Below, piece by piece: positions 26,409 to 35,556 of a stretch of DNA of 64,000 nt (the first letter of the stretch is position 1; the number at the start of each line of letters is the position of its first letter). The notes under the pieces were generated by a model, which was not told where the DNA came from, did not search any database, and was given only the letters and a program-made list of their open reading frames with translations. Origin of the DNA: Deltaproteobacteria bacterium (GTDB lineage: Bacteria; Desulfobacterota; DSM-4660; Desulfatiglandales; Desulfatiglandaceae); contig JABGPV010000002.1 in NCBI GenBank assembly GCA_018644785.1, forward strand, positions 6,702 through 70,701, read 5' to 3'. A program made the position numbers and the translations under genes.

Positions 26409-26981
26409 ATGTACGAAATACGATTCCATGGCCGGGGCGGACAAGGTGCGGTTCTTGCCGCAAAAATCCTGGCCAAGGCCCTGGTGGAAGAGGGTAAGTT
26501 CGTGAAGGCGATCCCTGCGTTCGGGTTTGAACGAAGGGGAGCACCGGTGGAGGCCTATCTCCGGTTTGACGACAAGGCGTTCAGGCAGATAACAAATATT
26601 TACGATCCCGACTGCATCGTCTGCCTCGATCCTACGCTTCCCCAGTCGGTCAATATTTTTGCGGGGATGAACGACCATGGGACCTGGATTCAGGCTACCA
26701 AAAAATCCCTGGATCAGCTGGCGGTTCCTGAAAAGGTGGACAGGGTCGGCTTGTGTGATGGCTTTGGACTGGCCATGCAGGTCCTGGGCAGACCCATTAC
26801 CAACTCCATCATGCTTGGGGTCTTTGCTAAAACCACGGGCATCGTATCCCTTCAATCCTTGAATAAAGGGATGGAGACAACCGCGTTTCGGGATGCAATT
26901 CTCGAAAAGAACATAGAGGCCGCGAAACGAGGATATGAAGAAAGCAGGATCTATGATACCCGCAAGAAGGAGGCGTCATGA
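26409..26981 (+). CDS. padE: Phenylglyoxylate:acceptor oxidoreductase, gamma subunit (PadE-like)
   Basis: A 190-residue gamma subunit of the 2-oxoacid:acceptor oxidoreductase family (YEIRFHGRGGQGAVLAAKIL; AFGFERRGAPVEAYLRFDDK). The gene order that follows (delta, alpha, flavoprotein, beta) is that described for padEFGHI in Aromatoleum evansii, which converts phenylglyoxylate, CoA and NAD to benzoyl-CoA, CO2 and NADH. The 4-bp overlap with the next gene (ATGA) shows an operon. The family is certain; phenylglyoxylate as substrate rests on order and on the adjoining padBCD and bam genes. Confidence 0.85.
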   Translation: MYEIRFHGRGGQGAVLAAKILAKALVEEGKFVKAIPAFGFERRGAPVEAYLRFDDKAFRQITNIYDPDCIVCLDPTLPQSVNIFAGMNDHGTWIQATKKSLDQLAVPEKVDRVGLCDGFGLAMQVLGRPITNSIMLGVFAKTTGIVSLQSLNKGMETTAFRDAILEKNIEAAKRGYEESRIYDTRKKEAS

Positions 26982-27271
26982 AATCACAAGCTGTGAAGCC
27001 TTTTGATCAGTCGACAATCCCCGACGATTTATGTCCCATTGCGACCCAGTATTCCGTGGTCAATACGGGGGACTGGCGGGCTGAAAGACCGGTGGTGGAT
27101 CGTAAAAAATGCGTCAAATGCGCCACATGCTGGGCCTATTGTCCGACCCAATGTATTGAAGAAAAGGCGACCTGGTTTGAAGCCAATCTCGGGATCTGTA
27201 AGGGCTGCGGCGTTTGCGCCCGGGAATGCCCCCATCATGCAATCATTATGATAGAAGAATTAGAGGTTTAG
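26978..27271 (+). CDS. padF: Phenylglyoxylate:acceptor oxidoreductase, delta (ferredoxin) subunit (PadF-like)
   Basis: A 97-residue 2x[4Fe-4S] ferredoxin subunit with motifs CVKCATCWAYCPTQCIEE and CKGCGVCARECPHHAI. It passes electrons from the thiamine-diphosphate site to the flavin subunit. It overlaps padE by 4 bp and ends 3 bp before padG. The length is typical of the PorD/delta family. Confidence 0.87.
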   Translation: MKSQAVKPFDQSTIPDDLCPIATQYSVVNTGDWRAERPVVDRKKCVKCATCWAYCPTQCIEEKATWFEANLGICKGCGVCARECPHHAIIMIEELEV

Positions 27272-27274
27272 TCC

Positions 27275-28477
27275 ATGACAAAGACCATTGTATGTGACGG
27301 AAACGAAGCTGCCGCCTGGGGCGTTGTCAGATCGCGCCCGGACATGGTGGCGGTATATCCCATTACACCCCAGTCATCTCTGGCCGAGTATATCTCCCAG
27401 TTTGTGGCTGACGGAATTATGGACGCTGATCTGATGGATGTGGAAGGAGAGCACAGTGTCCTCTCCGTACTTCAGGGAGCCTGCCTTGCCGGCGCCAGGA
27501 CCTTTACCGCGACGTGCGGACAGGGTCTGGCCTTCATGTTTGAGCCGTATTTCAGGACCCCTAACCTGAGACTGCCCATTGTCATGTCTATCGTAACACG
27601 CGACGGCATTACACCCCAGTGCGTCTGGGGGGGACACCAGGACGCCATGACGGTGAGAGAGGTGGGGTGGATCCAGATGTACTGTGAAAACAACCAGGAA
27701 ATCCTCGATACCGTTATTATGGCTTACCGGATTGCGGAAAACCGCAAGGTAATGCTTCCGGTCAATGTATGTCACGATGGAAACTACCAGTCATACAACG
27801 TGGAAATTGTGGATATCCCGGACCCGGAACCCGTGGATTCTTTCCTGGGTGAAAAGAACACCAATTGGCATGTGGCTCTGGATCCGGAAAGACCCATGGG
27901 TGTGGACCCTTTGACCGGAGGGGCTACCGGAAATGGCCCGGCACTTTTCGCCAATTATCGCAGAGGCCAGTGCAGGGGTATGCAGGAATCTCTGGATGTC
28001 ATTGTGGACGTCCATGAGGAGTGGGGGAAGATGTTCGGCCGTTCCTATGCTCCCCTGGTGGAGGAATACCGGCTTGATGACGCGGAATATGCTCTTGTCA
28101 CCATGGGGGGCATGAGCGGCACTGCGAAGGTTGCCATCGATGCAGCCAGAGAGGACGGGGAGAAAGTAGGTCTCATCAAGATAAAGACTTTCAGGCCTTT
28201 TCCATTGAAAGCCGTGCTCAAAGCGGCTGGTCATGTGAAAGCCGTGGGTATTGTTGACCGTTCCGTGAGTTTCGGGTGGAATGCGGGGCCTGTTTACCAG
28301 GAGATGCTTTCCGCCCTGTATTTTATGCAGGAACGCATTCCAGCGGTCAGTTTTATTGCAGGCCTTGCCGGAGCGGATATCACTCTGGAGGATTTTAGCC
28401 GCATTATTTCCACTACGGCCGGTGCGCTGAAAGGTGATATTCCGGAAATGCCTGTATGGCTCAGTTTAAACGATTAA
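27275..28477 (+). CDS. padG: Phenylglyoxylate:acceptor oxidoreductase, alpha subunit (PadG-like)
   Basis: A 400-residue alpha subunit of a 2-oxoacid:ferredoxin oxidoreductase. Seen: the substrate/CoA-domain signature VAVYPITPQSSLAEYISQFV, the MDVEGEHSVLSVLQGACLAG segment, and the domain II/transketolase-C-like part (ALVTMGGMSGTAKVAIDAAR; VGLIKIKTFRPFP). It forms the active site with the beta subunit encoded further down (29864). It is a separate polypeptide, not fused with beta as in the single-chain pyruvate enzymes. Confidence 0.88.
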   Translation: MTKTIVCDGNEAAAWGVVRSRPDMVAVYPITPQSSLAEYISQFVADGIMDADLMDVEGEHSVLSVLQGACLAGARTFTATCGQGLAFMFEPYFRTPNLRLPIVMSIVTRDGITPQCVWGGHQDAMTVREVGWIQMYCENNQEILDTVIMAYRIAENRKVMLPVNVCHDGNYQSYNVEIVDIPDPEPVDSFLGEKNTNWHVALDPERPMGVDPLTGGATGNGPALFANYRRGQCRGMQESLDVIVDVHEEWGKMFGRSYAPLVEEYRLDDAEYALVTMGGMSGTAKVAIDAAREDGEKVGLIKIKTFRPFPLKAVLKAAGHVKAVGIVDRSVSFGWNAGPVYQEMLSALYFMQERIPAVSFIAGLAGADITLEDFSRIISTTAGALKGDIPEMPVWLSLND

Positions 28478-28494
28478 TGCGAGAGGGAATGACG

Positions 28495-29778
28495 ATGTCC
28501 CAGACAAAATATCTTATCATCGGCAGCAGTCATGCGGGTCTTTCAGCTCTGGACGCCATCCGCATGTACGATCAAGAAGGTCCCATTACCATTGTTACAC
28601 GGGAAAATTCACTCCCCTATTCACCCACCGTGTTGCCCTATGTCCTGTCGGGGCAGGCCAATCCGGATCGTGTTTTTCTTCGCGATCTGGCGTATTTTAA
28701 AGAGAACGGGGTCAAATTTATTAACGGTTCCGCCGTCGTGGGCGTGAAACCGGCGGCAAACAGCGTAACCCTTGATTCAGGGGACGAAATCCAATATGAA
28801 AAGCTGCTTCTTGCCACTGGATCCGCACCGAAAGTACCGGATATTCCAGGGCTTAAAGATGCTCCCTGGCATGTTCTCAGGACCCTGGAAGATGCCCTCA
28901 GAATTCGAGCAAACGCCCAGGAAGGTCAGGCCGCCATTATCCTCGGCGCCGGGCTTATCGGAATGCATGCGGCGCAGGATTTGGCCAAAGCCGGGCTCCA
29001 GGTGACCGTCGTGGCCACCACGCCCCAGGTGATGGGGCAGTATTTTGATGATGAAGCGGCAAGTCTCATTGAACGGGTTTTTGTGGATAACGGTGTCAAG
29101 GTCCTCACAGGGAGTCCGGTTACTCACGTGACCAGTTCCGACAACGCCTGCGCCGTATCTCTGGAAAACGGACTGGATATTTCCGCAGACCTGTTGCTGG
29201 TGGCAAAGGGCGTAAACGCGTGTATGGACTATCTAGACGGCTCAGATGTGGCAACCGGCGACGGGGTGCTTGTAGACGACAAAATGAGGACCAGCGTGGA
29301 AAATATCTGGGCGGCAGGCGACATTGCCCAGGGGAGCAGTTTCTTTGATTCGGCAAAAATTATGAACGGAATTCTGCCTGACGCTTCTGAACAGGGGCGA
29401 ATCGCCGGAATGGATATGGCCGAAGATCCCGCTGTTCAGCCCTATATGGGCGGGATTTCCATGAATACCTATAACTTTTTCAACAACCGGGCATTTGCCA
29501 TCGGCATGTGCGGCACTTCGGGAAAGCTTGCGTGTCTCCCGTGTGGATTGGATAATCTGGGAATAGACAAGATGTTTTCTCCGAGCAGTATGCGGTATCA
29601 GAAGCTGGTGTTTCAGAGGGACAACCTCCTGGGTGCGGCTTCCATCAACACGGATATAGATCCGGGCGTCATGCTGCAGATTATCAGGAGAAGGATCGAT
29701 CTTGGCGGCGTTAAGGAAAGGTTTGCAAGCAACCCGATGGATACCGGTCGCCTGGTCATGAGTTCCACCTGGCGATAG
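28495..29778 (+). CDS. padH: FAD-dependent NAD(P)H oxidoreductase subunit (PadH-like, epsilon)
   Basis: A 427-residue pyridine-nucleotide-disulfide-reductase-fold flavoprotein: FAD motif YLIIGSSHAGLSALDAIRMY, NAD motif AAIILGAGLIGMHAAQDLAK, second FAD motif TSVENIWAAGDIAQGSSFFD. A classical redox CxxxxC is not apparent. In the pad enzyme this subunit transfers electrons to NAD+, which sets it apart from ordinary ferredoxin-linked 2-oxoacid enzymes; its place between the alpha and beta genes is the strongest sign of a Pad-type complex. ATG 28495 follows GAGGG at 7 bp; ATG 28489 is also possible. Confidence 0.86.
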   Translation: MSQTKYLIIGSSHAGLSALDAIRMYDQEGPITIVTRENSLPYSPTVLPYVLSGQANPDRVFLRDLAYFKENGVKFINGSAVVGVKPAANSVTLDSGDEIQYEKLLLATGSAPKVPDIPGLKDAPWHVLRTLEDALRIRANAQEGQAAIILGAGLIGMHAAQDLAKAGLQVTVVATTPQVMGQYFDDEAASLIERVFVDNGVKVLTGSPVTHVTSSDNACAVSLENGLDISADLLLVAKGVNACMDYLDGSDVATGDGVLVDDKMRTSVENIWAAGDIAQGSSFFDSAKIMNGILPDASEQGRIAGMDMAEDPAVQPYMGGISMNTYNFFNNRAFAIGMCGTSGKLACLPCGLDNLGIDKMFSPSSMRYQKLVFQRDNLLGAASINTDIDPGVMLQIIRRRIDLGGVKERFASNPMDTGRLVMSSTWR

Positions 29779-29863
29779 GTTGAAAAGCGGATTTTCCCAT
29801 GTCAGGGGCTGATCTGACCATTATTAATGAAACACTTACAAACGATGAAGAGGAGATAAGATC

Positions 29864-31222
29864 TTGGGTAAAAGTTATAAGACCATCGCCTTCCATCCGG
29901 AGAAATGCAACGGTTGCAATGATTGCATTGAGGCCTGTGCCAGGATCAAAACAGAGATGAACGCGCCGGTGCATTCACGCGTGAATGTGGTGAAAGATCC
30001 TGATGATGCGGTTTTCGGGATTTCCCTTTGCCGGCAGTGCGGTGATCCGGAATGCGTCATGAATTGTCCGGCGGGAGCATTGATCAAGGATGAAAATACG
30101 GGTGTGATCCAGTGGGACGAGACGAAATGCGTGGGGTGCCTGATCTGCACCCTTTCCTGCCCCTATGCGGGGATTACCTATAACACAGAGACCCAAGAGG
30201 TCATGAAGTGCGATCAGTGTGGGGGGGATCCTGCTTGTGTAAAGGCATGTAAGCCCGGGGCTCTGGAATTCAATAATGCGGCGGAACTTTTCAATGCCTG
30301 GGGTAACCTGGAGGATCTTTTTGTGCCGGGGATCTCGGCCTGTCTGGGCTGCAATTCGGAGCTGCTCATGAGACATACACTTCGCAGGGTGGGGCCCAAT
30401 ACGGTATTGGCCACCCCCCCGGGATGCATCGCGGGGATCGGATCGGTGGGTGTAAACGGGTTTACCGCCACCAAGACGCCCGTTTTCCATCCGTTGCTGA
30501 CCAATACGGCATCTATGCTGGCCGGGGCGCGTCGTTACTACAACCGGATCGGTCGTGATGTCACCATGTTGGCCCTTGCGGGGGACGGCGGCACTGCCGA
30601 TGTGGGATTCCAGTCCCTGTCAGGCGCCGCGGAGAGAGGCGAGCAGATCATCTATATCTGTATTGACAACGAAGGATATATGAATACCGGAGTACAGCGT
30701 TCTTCCACCACCCCCTATGGTTCATGGACCACCACCACGCCGGTTGGATCGGTCCTGCGGGGAAAGACGCAGGATGCCAAACCGATGCCGATTCTCATGA
30801 TGATGCATAACTGCGAATATGTGGCAACCGCATCAACAGCGTTCATGGATGACTATTACGAGAAACTGGCTAAGGCCATCGCCGCGGCGAAAAAGGGCAT
30901 GGCTTATCTGCATGTGTTTTCACCGTGTCCAACGGGCTGGCGGTTTTCACCCAGTGAGCTCATTGAGGTCAGTCGAAAAGGCGTGGAAACCAATATCGTT
31001 CCTTTATGGGAATATTCAAAAGATACGGCCAGGCTTCAGTTTACCCGAAGCGTGGATAACCCGCTGCCGGTCCAGGATTACCTGAAACTCATCGGAAAAT
31101 TCAAGCATCTGGATGCGGCGCAGATCGACCACATACAGAAATCGGTTAAGAGGGGGGTAGAGCGGTTGGAAAAATTCGCAAGGGTTGATGCGTTCGAAAA
31201 CAACCAGGAGGAAGCCGCCTAG
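29864..31222 (+). CDS. padI: Phenylglyoxylate:acceptor oxidoreductase, beta subunit with N-terminal Fe-S domain (PadI-like)
   Basis: A 452-residue protein. Residues 1-135 are a polyferredoxin-type region (CNGCNDCIEAC, CRQCGDPECVMNC, CVGCLICTLSCPYAG, CDQCGGDPACVKAC); residues ~150-440 are the thiamine-diphosphate-binding beta subunit (CLGCNSELLMRH; GDGGTADVGFQSLSG through IDNEGYMNTG, the ThDP/Mg motif). The fusion matches the large beta subunit described for the Aromatoleum enzyme. The start is TTG 29864 behind AGGAGATAAGATC. It closes the padEFGHI block; padB follows after 90 bp. Confidence 0.87.
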   Translation: MGKSYKTIAFHPEKCNGCNDCIEACARIKTEMNAPVHSRVNVVKDPDDAVFGISLCRQCGDPECVMNCPAGALIKDENTGVIQWDETKCVGCLICTLSCPYAGITYNTETQEVMKCDQCGGDPACVKACKPGALEFNNAAELFNAWGNLEDLFVPGISACLGCNSELLMRHTLRRVGPNTVLATPPGCIAGIGSVGVNGFTATKTPVFHPLLTNTASMLAGARRYYNRIGRDVTMLALAGDGGTADVGFQSLSGAAERGEQIIYICIDNEGYMNTGVQRSSTTPYGSWTTTTPVGSVLRGKTQDAKPMPILMMMHNCEYVATASTAFMDDYYEKLAKAIAAAKKGMAYLHVFSPCPTGWRFSPSELIEVSRKGVETNIVPLWEYSKDTARLQFTRSVDNPLPVQDYLKLIGKFKHLDAAQIDHIQKSVKRGVERLEKFARVDAFENNQEEAA

Positions 31223-31312
31223 CGTCCAGTAGTATCTGGCTTCCTGAAAAAGGTATTTCTATGTGGTTGTGTAGGATTTTACCTTATTTCTTGAGAAACG
31301 GAGGAGATTTTC

Positions 31313-33940
31313 ATGAACGAGAAAATTGTTCAAAATTCCATGAAACCGGGAAAGTGGGTTCCCACCACCTGCAAAATGTGTCTGCATTCCTGCAACCAGG
31401 TGGTTAAGGTGTCTGATGACGGTGTTGTCATAAAAGTGGAAGGCAACCCCACGAGCCCCAGCAACCGGGGACATCTGTGCCCGAAAGGGAATACGCCCCT
31501 CATGCGATTGTACGATCCCCAGCGGATCAAAACACCCATGAAGAGGACCAATCCGAAAAAGGGGCCGGGCCAGGATCCGGGTTGGGTTCCCATCAGCTGG
31601 GATGAAGCCCTCGATACTGTTGGAAAAGAGCTCAAACAGACTTTTGACGACGATCCCCGTAAACTTCTGATTGCCATCAATGATTTCCAGAAATTATTCC
31701 TCTGGGCCTGGGGCGCTGCATACGGGGGTAATGCCAATTATTTCTCCGTGGTGGGCACCCAGTGCGGAGGCGCCTACCATCCCATGAATGGAATGATTCA
31801 CCGAACTTTTGCGGCGGCCAACGATTATGACCATTGCAACTACTGGATCAACAACGGTGGCGGCGACGGCTTTTCATCGCATCTTCATGTGGCCAGCCAG
31901 GTTGGATATATGGCGGATGCCCGGGTGGATCGCGGCATGCATGTGGTGGTGGTGGAGCCTCGCCTCTCCGTCGGCGGGGCCAAAGCCGATGAGTGGATTC
32001 CAATCAAACCGGCTACGGACAGGCAGTTCGCTCTGGGGTTGTGCCATGTGATTATCAAGGAAAAACTCTATGATGAAAATTTCATCAAAAAGGAAAGCAA
32101 CGCGGTATATCTGGTGAAGCCGGATGGACATTTTGTCCGGGATAAGGATAACCAGTGTTACGTGTGGGACCCGGTAGACAACAAGGCCAAACTCTGGAAC
32201 GATGAAACCGTGAAGGATTACGCTGTTGAAGGCACCTATGAGGTGGAGGGGTTCAGTTGCAAGCCGGGCTTTCAGCTTTTCATGGATATCCTGGAAGGTT
32301 GCACGCCTGAAAAAGTCTCAGAAATCACAACCATTCCCTCGGATACCATTGTGCGTATCGCCCGTGAATTTGCAGAAGCGGCCCAGATCGGTTCCACCAT
32401 AAACATCGAAGGGCGAACCCTTCCTTTCAGGCCGGCCGCCTACAATTACTACCGGGGCGCCCAGGGGCGGAAATTCGGGAGCATGACCAACCACGCTTTT
32501 AAACTGGTGAACATGCTTGTGGGGAATATAGATACCCCCGGGGGACATATCGGCGTGACCCTTGACGACCGTTGGGTGGATTGGGATCATGTTAAAGATG
32601 ATGGTCCCTACTGGCCCAAGGATGAGGCAGCAGACTCCGGTATGGTTACCTGTGCGCCCCATCAATTGCATCCGGAAGTCCCCTTTGCCTATCCACCAAA
32701 TACGACGCACCTCATGGATTATTTTCCTCTGGGTGTTGATCCGGGGCATCTGAATAATATGACCCTGTTTGATCCGGATCACTGGGGGTTGAATTTCTAT
32801 CCGGATACCATGATCGTATGTCATTCCAACCCGTTATGGAATCTTTCGGGAGATCAGCAGCGGTATTTTGAAATTATGAAAAAGATGCGTTTCATCGTTG
32901 GCATCGACGTGGTGGTCAATGAAACCAACACCTGGGCCGATATTGTTCTTCCGGCACATGACACGCTGGAAAGCTGGAACATGACCATGATCGAACCTCC
33001 CAACACGGAGGGGATGTGCCTGCGACAGCCGGTCATTGAGCCGCTCTACGACAGCAAGAGCGAAGAGGATATTTTTAACGAGATCTCCGAGCGAGTGGGT
33101 ATCCTGGATGACTGGAATAACGTGATCAATTTCGTCTGCGGGTTTTTCAAAGAGCCGGAATTGGTGCTTAAGCCCGGCGTGAAATACTCCGACAAGGATA
33201 TTGCCGAACGGAAAGGACTGCTATGGAACGGTAAGGATCTTGACTGGTATATGGAACACGGGCACTCCGTAACCAAAAGACAACCGAAAAAGTATTACCG
33301 TCCCTGGGAAGGGCAGAGGGTCCAGTTTTATATCGAGTTTATCCTCAATACCCGGGATCACCTCAGAAAACAGATGGAAGAAGCGAAAGTTCCGTTTATC
33401 GATGAGTGGGAATGGGACGACTATCAGGCACTTCCGCTTCCCATTCTGGACCCCGTGCACACATGGGGCGGTCCCGAGTACGATATGTATGCCATCAGCT
33501 TCAAGGATACGGCCCTTAATTTTTCCGAAAACCTGACCATTCCATGGATTTCCGATATTGTTTACAAGGACCCTGTACACATGGGTTTTTTGATCAATCC
33601 CAAGACCGCCGCTGCGAAAGGGATCGGAGATGAAGACCTCATTGAAATCCGATCACCCTACGGCGCAATTATCGGGTTGGCCAAGATTACGGAAGGAATG
33701 CATCCTGAGACCATTGCGGTTTCCAATGCGTTGACCAAGTGGACCGATTACCATGCGGTTATCCGACCGGGAGGTGGAAATTTCAATCGCATCATGCCGG
33801 GTGATCTCAAGAATACGGATGCCTGCAGTGGTCAGCTGGAAACGACCGGCAAAGTGAAGGTTACAAGGTTACAGTCAAAACCGGAAAACGCACAGGAAAT
33901 CCTTGCAAAAAATACCATGTTTTCCGGTTATAAAGATTAA
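31313..33940 (+). CDS. padB: Phenylacetyl-CoA:acceptor oxidoreductase, molybdopterin catalytic subunit (PadB-like)
   Basis: An 875-residue DMSO-reductase-family bis-MGD oxidoreductase. The N-terminal 4Fe-4S site is intact (CKMCLHSC at about 23-30, then GHLCPKG), followed by the molybdopterin domains (VGTQCGGAYHPMNG; NIEGRTLPFRP; MLVGNIDTPGGHIG) and the C-terminal dinucleotide-binding domain (NPKTAAAKGIGDEDLIEIRS). There is no Tat signal, so it faces the cytoplasm, where acyl-CoA substrates are. With the Fe-S and membrane subunits next to it and padEFGHI before it, phenylacetyl-CoA alpha-oxidation to phenylglyoxylate is the best assignment; other substrates cannot be excluded. Confidence 0.8.
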   Translation: MNEKIVQNSMKPGKWVPTTCKMCLHSCNQVVKVSDDGVVIKVEGNPTSPSNRGHLCPKGNTPLMRLYDPQRIKTPMKRTNPKKGPGQDPGWVPISWDEALDTVGKELKQTFDDDPRKLLIAINDFQKLFLWAWGAAYGGNANYFSVVGTQCGGAYHPMNGMIHRTFAAANDYDHCNYWINNGGGDGFSSHLHVASQVGYMADARVDRGMHVVVVEPRLSVGGAKADEWIPIKPATDRQFALGLCHVIIKEKLYDENFIKKESNAVYLVKPDGHFVRDKDNQCYVWDPVDNKAKLWNDETVKDYAVEGTYEVEGFSCKPGFQLFMDILEGCTPEKVSEITTIPSDTIVRIAREFAEAAQIGSTINIEGRTLPFRPAAYNYYRGAQGRKFGSMTNHAFKLVNMLVGNIDTPGGHIGVTLDDRWVDWDHVKDDGPYWPKDEAADSGMVTCAPHQLHPEVPFAYPPNTTHLMDYFPLGVDPGHLNNMTLFDPDHWGLNFYPDTMIVCHSNPLWNLSGDQQRYFEIMKKMRFIVGIDVVVNETNTWADIVLPAHDTLESWNMTMIEPPNTEGMCLRQPVIEPLYDSKSEEDIFNEISERVGILDDWNNVINFVCGFFKEPELVLKPGVKYSDKDIAERKGLLWNGKDLDWYMEHGHSVTKRQPKKYYRPWEGQRVQFYIEFILNTRDHLRKQMEEAKVPFIDEWEWDDYQALPLPILDPVHTWGGPEYDMYAISFKDTALNFSENLTIPWISDIVYKDPVHMGFLINPKTAAAKGIGDEDLIEIRSPYGAIIGLAKITEGMHPETIAVSNALTKWTDYHAVIRPGGGNFNRIMPGDLKNTDACSGQLETTGKVKVTRLQSKPENAQEILAKNTMFSGYKD

Positions 33941-33952
33941 GGAGGGTATAAA

Positions 33953-34567
33953 ATGCCACGATGGGGAATGGTACTTGATTTGAAGCGATGTATCGGATGC
34001 AATGCCTGTACTGTCGCCTGCAAAATGGAAAACAGTACGCCCGAGGGGGTTCTTTTCACGAAAACGGTCAGCGAAGTGATCGGAAATTATCCCAACGTCA
34101 CCAGGGCCTATATCCCTCTCATCTGCAACCACTGTGAGGAGGCCCCTTGTGAGCGCGTCTGTCCGACCGGTGCCACTTATACCACCGATGATGGCATAGT
34201 GATGGTGGATGAGAACAAGTGCATTGGATGCGGCGCCTGCCATACGGGATGTCCCTATAAAAACCGCTTCAAACTGCACAAGGAGCCCTTTGAAAAAGGG
34301 CTTTTCAAGCAGGGAGAGCTGACGCCCTTTGAGAAGCAGGGATATCCCCGGTTCGTTATTGGAACCGCTGTCAAGTGTACGTTCTGTCACGAGCGGGTTG
34401 CGGAAGGTCTGGACCCGGCGTGTGTGAACACCTGCCCGGCGGAAGCGAGAATATTCGGGGATCTTGATGATCCGAATAGTAAAGTTCGAAGACTGATCCA
34501 GGCTAGGAAAGGGTATCAACCGCTTCCTCAATTCAACACAAAACCCAAGGTTTTCTATGTTGAGTAA
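33953..34567 (+). CDS. padC: Phenylacetyl-CoA:acceptor oxidoreductase, 4Fe-4S electron-transfer subunit (PadC-like)
   Basis: A 204-residue DmsB/NrfC-type subunit with four 4Fe-4S cluster motifs: CIGCNACTVACKMEN, CNHCEEAPCERVCPTGATY, CIGCGACHTGCPYKN and CTFCHERVAEGLDPACVNTC. It carries electrons from the molybdenum subunit to the membrane subunit. It begins 12 bp after padB behind AAGGAGG. No signal peptide, consistent with a cytoplasmic-side complex. Confidence 0.85.
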   Translation: MPRWGMVLDLKRCIGCNACTVACKMENSTPEGVLFTKTVSEVIGNYPNVTRAYIPLICNHCEEAPCERVCPTGATYTTDDGIVMVDENKCIGCGACHTGCPYKNRFKLHKEPFEKGLFKQGELTPFEKQGYPRFVIGTAVKCTFCHERVAEGLDPACVNTCPAEARIFGDLDDPNSKVRRLIQARKGYQPLPQFNTKPKVFYVE

Positions 34568-34623
34568 GAGGTATGGTCGATAGCAATTAACGGGATCTGT
34601 ACTACCAAACGGGGAGTAAAAAA

Positions 34624-35517
34624 ATGATGTATTCAAAAGTGTATAATGTCGTGGGAGACGAGTTTGAGCTCGGTTATCGACATCAGGACCTTTGGAGTTG
34701 GAAGATTGCCTTTGCCTTCTTTTTCGGCGAGGTGGGTGCTGGATTTTTCTTTTTTTCAGCACTCTATGATTACAACCCCGGTATGATCGTAGGCTGGATC
34801 ATGGCTGCGGTTTTGAAGCCCATTGCTCTTTTCATGCATCTGGGGGTTCCTATCAGGTTCTGGCGCGCCATTGTGGGGCTAAAGCACTCCTGGATCAGTC
34901 GCGGGGTGTTTGCCACCATATTTTTTACCGGATTTGGATTTATCCATATTGTTAACCAGTATACAAACGTGCTCCCAGGGCCTGTAGCCACCACGGTGTT
35001 GGTGATTGCCATGCTGGGTTGCCTGGGTGTCATGATTTATCTGGGGTTTGTGCTCAGCTATTCTCCGGCCATTCCTCTCTGGAATACGGGTTTGATGCCC
35101 CTGATCAGTCTGGCTTATGGATTCCTTGGAGGGCTTACGCTGGTGATTCTTTTCGGGTTCAACACCTTTCTGGCTGCTGACCCCGAGTCGCTCAAGCTTT
35201 TGAAGGGTCTGGAACTGGGGCTTGTAATCTTCTGTTTGATAGCCCTGTGGAGCTTCCTCCATGGGGCTGTTTATGGAAGTGATGCGGGAAAAAAATCCGT
35301 GCAGCTTTTGCTGAAAGAAAAGTTCGCAAAATGGTTCATTCCCGCAGTGATTCTTGTGGGACTTGTTTTTGCCGGTCTTCTGATGCATTTGGGTGGAATA
35401 TCATTTGCTGTGCTGTTGGCTATCGCTATTGCTGAACTGATCGGGGATATCGGTCTTAAGATCCTCTTGTTCAAGGCGGGTACATTTGAGCCGGTAATCT
35501 CTCATTCACGTTTCTAA
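34624..35517 (+). CDS. padD: Phenylacetyl-CoA:acceptor oxidoreductase, NrfD/DmsC-like membrane subunit (PadD-like)
   Basis: A 297-residue integral membrane protein with about eight helices (AFAFFFGEVGAGFFFFSALY; MIVGWIMAAVLKPIALFMHL; VLVIAMLGCLGVMIYLGFVL and others), the NrfD/DmsC quinone-interacting anchor type. It follows padC by 56 bp, behind GGGGAG. It anchors the complex and should deliver electrons to the quinone pool. Confidence 0.83.
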   Translation: MMYSKVYNVVGDEFELGYRHQDLWSWKIAFAFFFGEVGAGFFFFSALYDYNPGMIVGWIMAAVLKPIALFMHLGVPIRFWRAIVGLKHSWISRGVFATIFFTGFGFIHIVNQYTNVLPGPVATTVLVIAMLGCLGVMIYLGFVLSYSPAIPLWNTGLMPLISLAYGFLGGLTLVILFGFNTFLAADPESLKLLKGLELGLVIFCLIALWSFLHGAVYGSDAGKKSVQLLLKEKFAKWFIPAVILVGLVFAGLLMHLGGISFAVLLAIAIAELIGDIGLKILLFKAGTFEPVISHSRF

Positions 35518-35519
35518 AA

Positions 35520-35543
35520 CCTTATGTTAATATCAACATAAGG
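35520..35543. terminator. Hairpin after padD (attenuator or weak terminator)
   Basis: CCTTATGTT (35520-35528) and AACATAAGG (35535-35543) form a 9-bp AT-rich stem with a 6-base loop, 3 bp after the padD stop and 13 bp before the FmdE-like gene. No long U run follows, so it may only partly terminate or may stabilise the upstream mRNA. Confidence 0.45.
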
Positions 35544-35556
35544 CTTGTTCTAGGCA

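Noticed and set aside
33875..34762. 295-codon open frame on the minus strand
   Set aside because: Antisense to padC and the padB/padD ends; low-quality composition, no domain.
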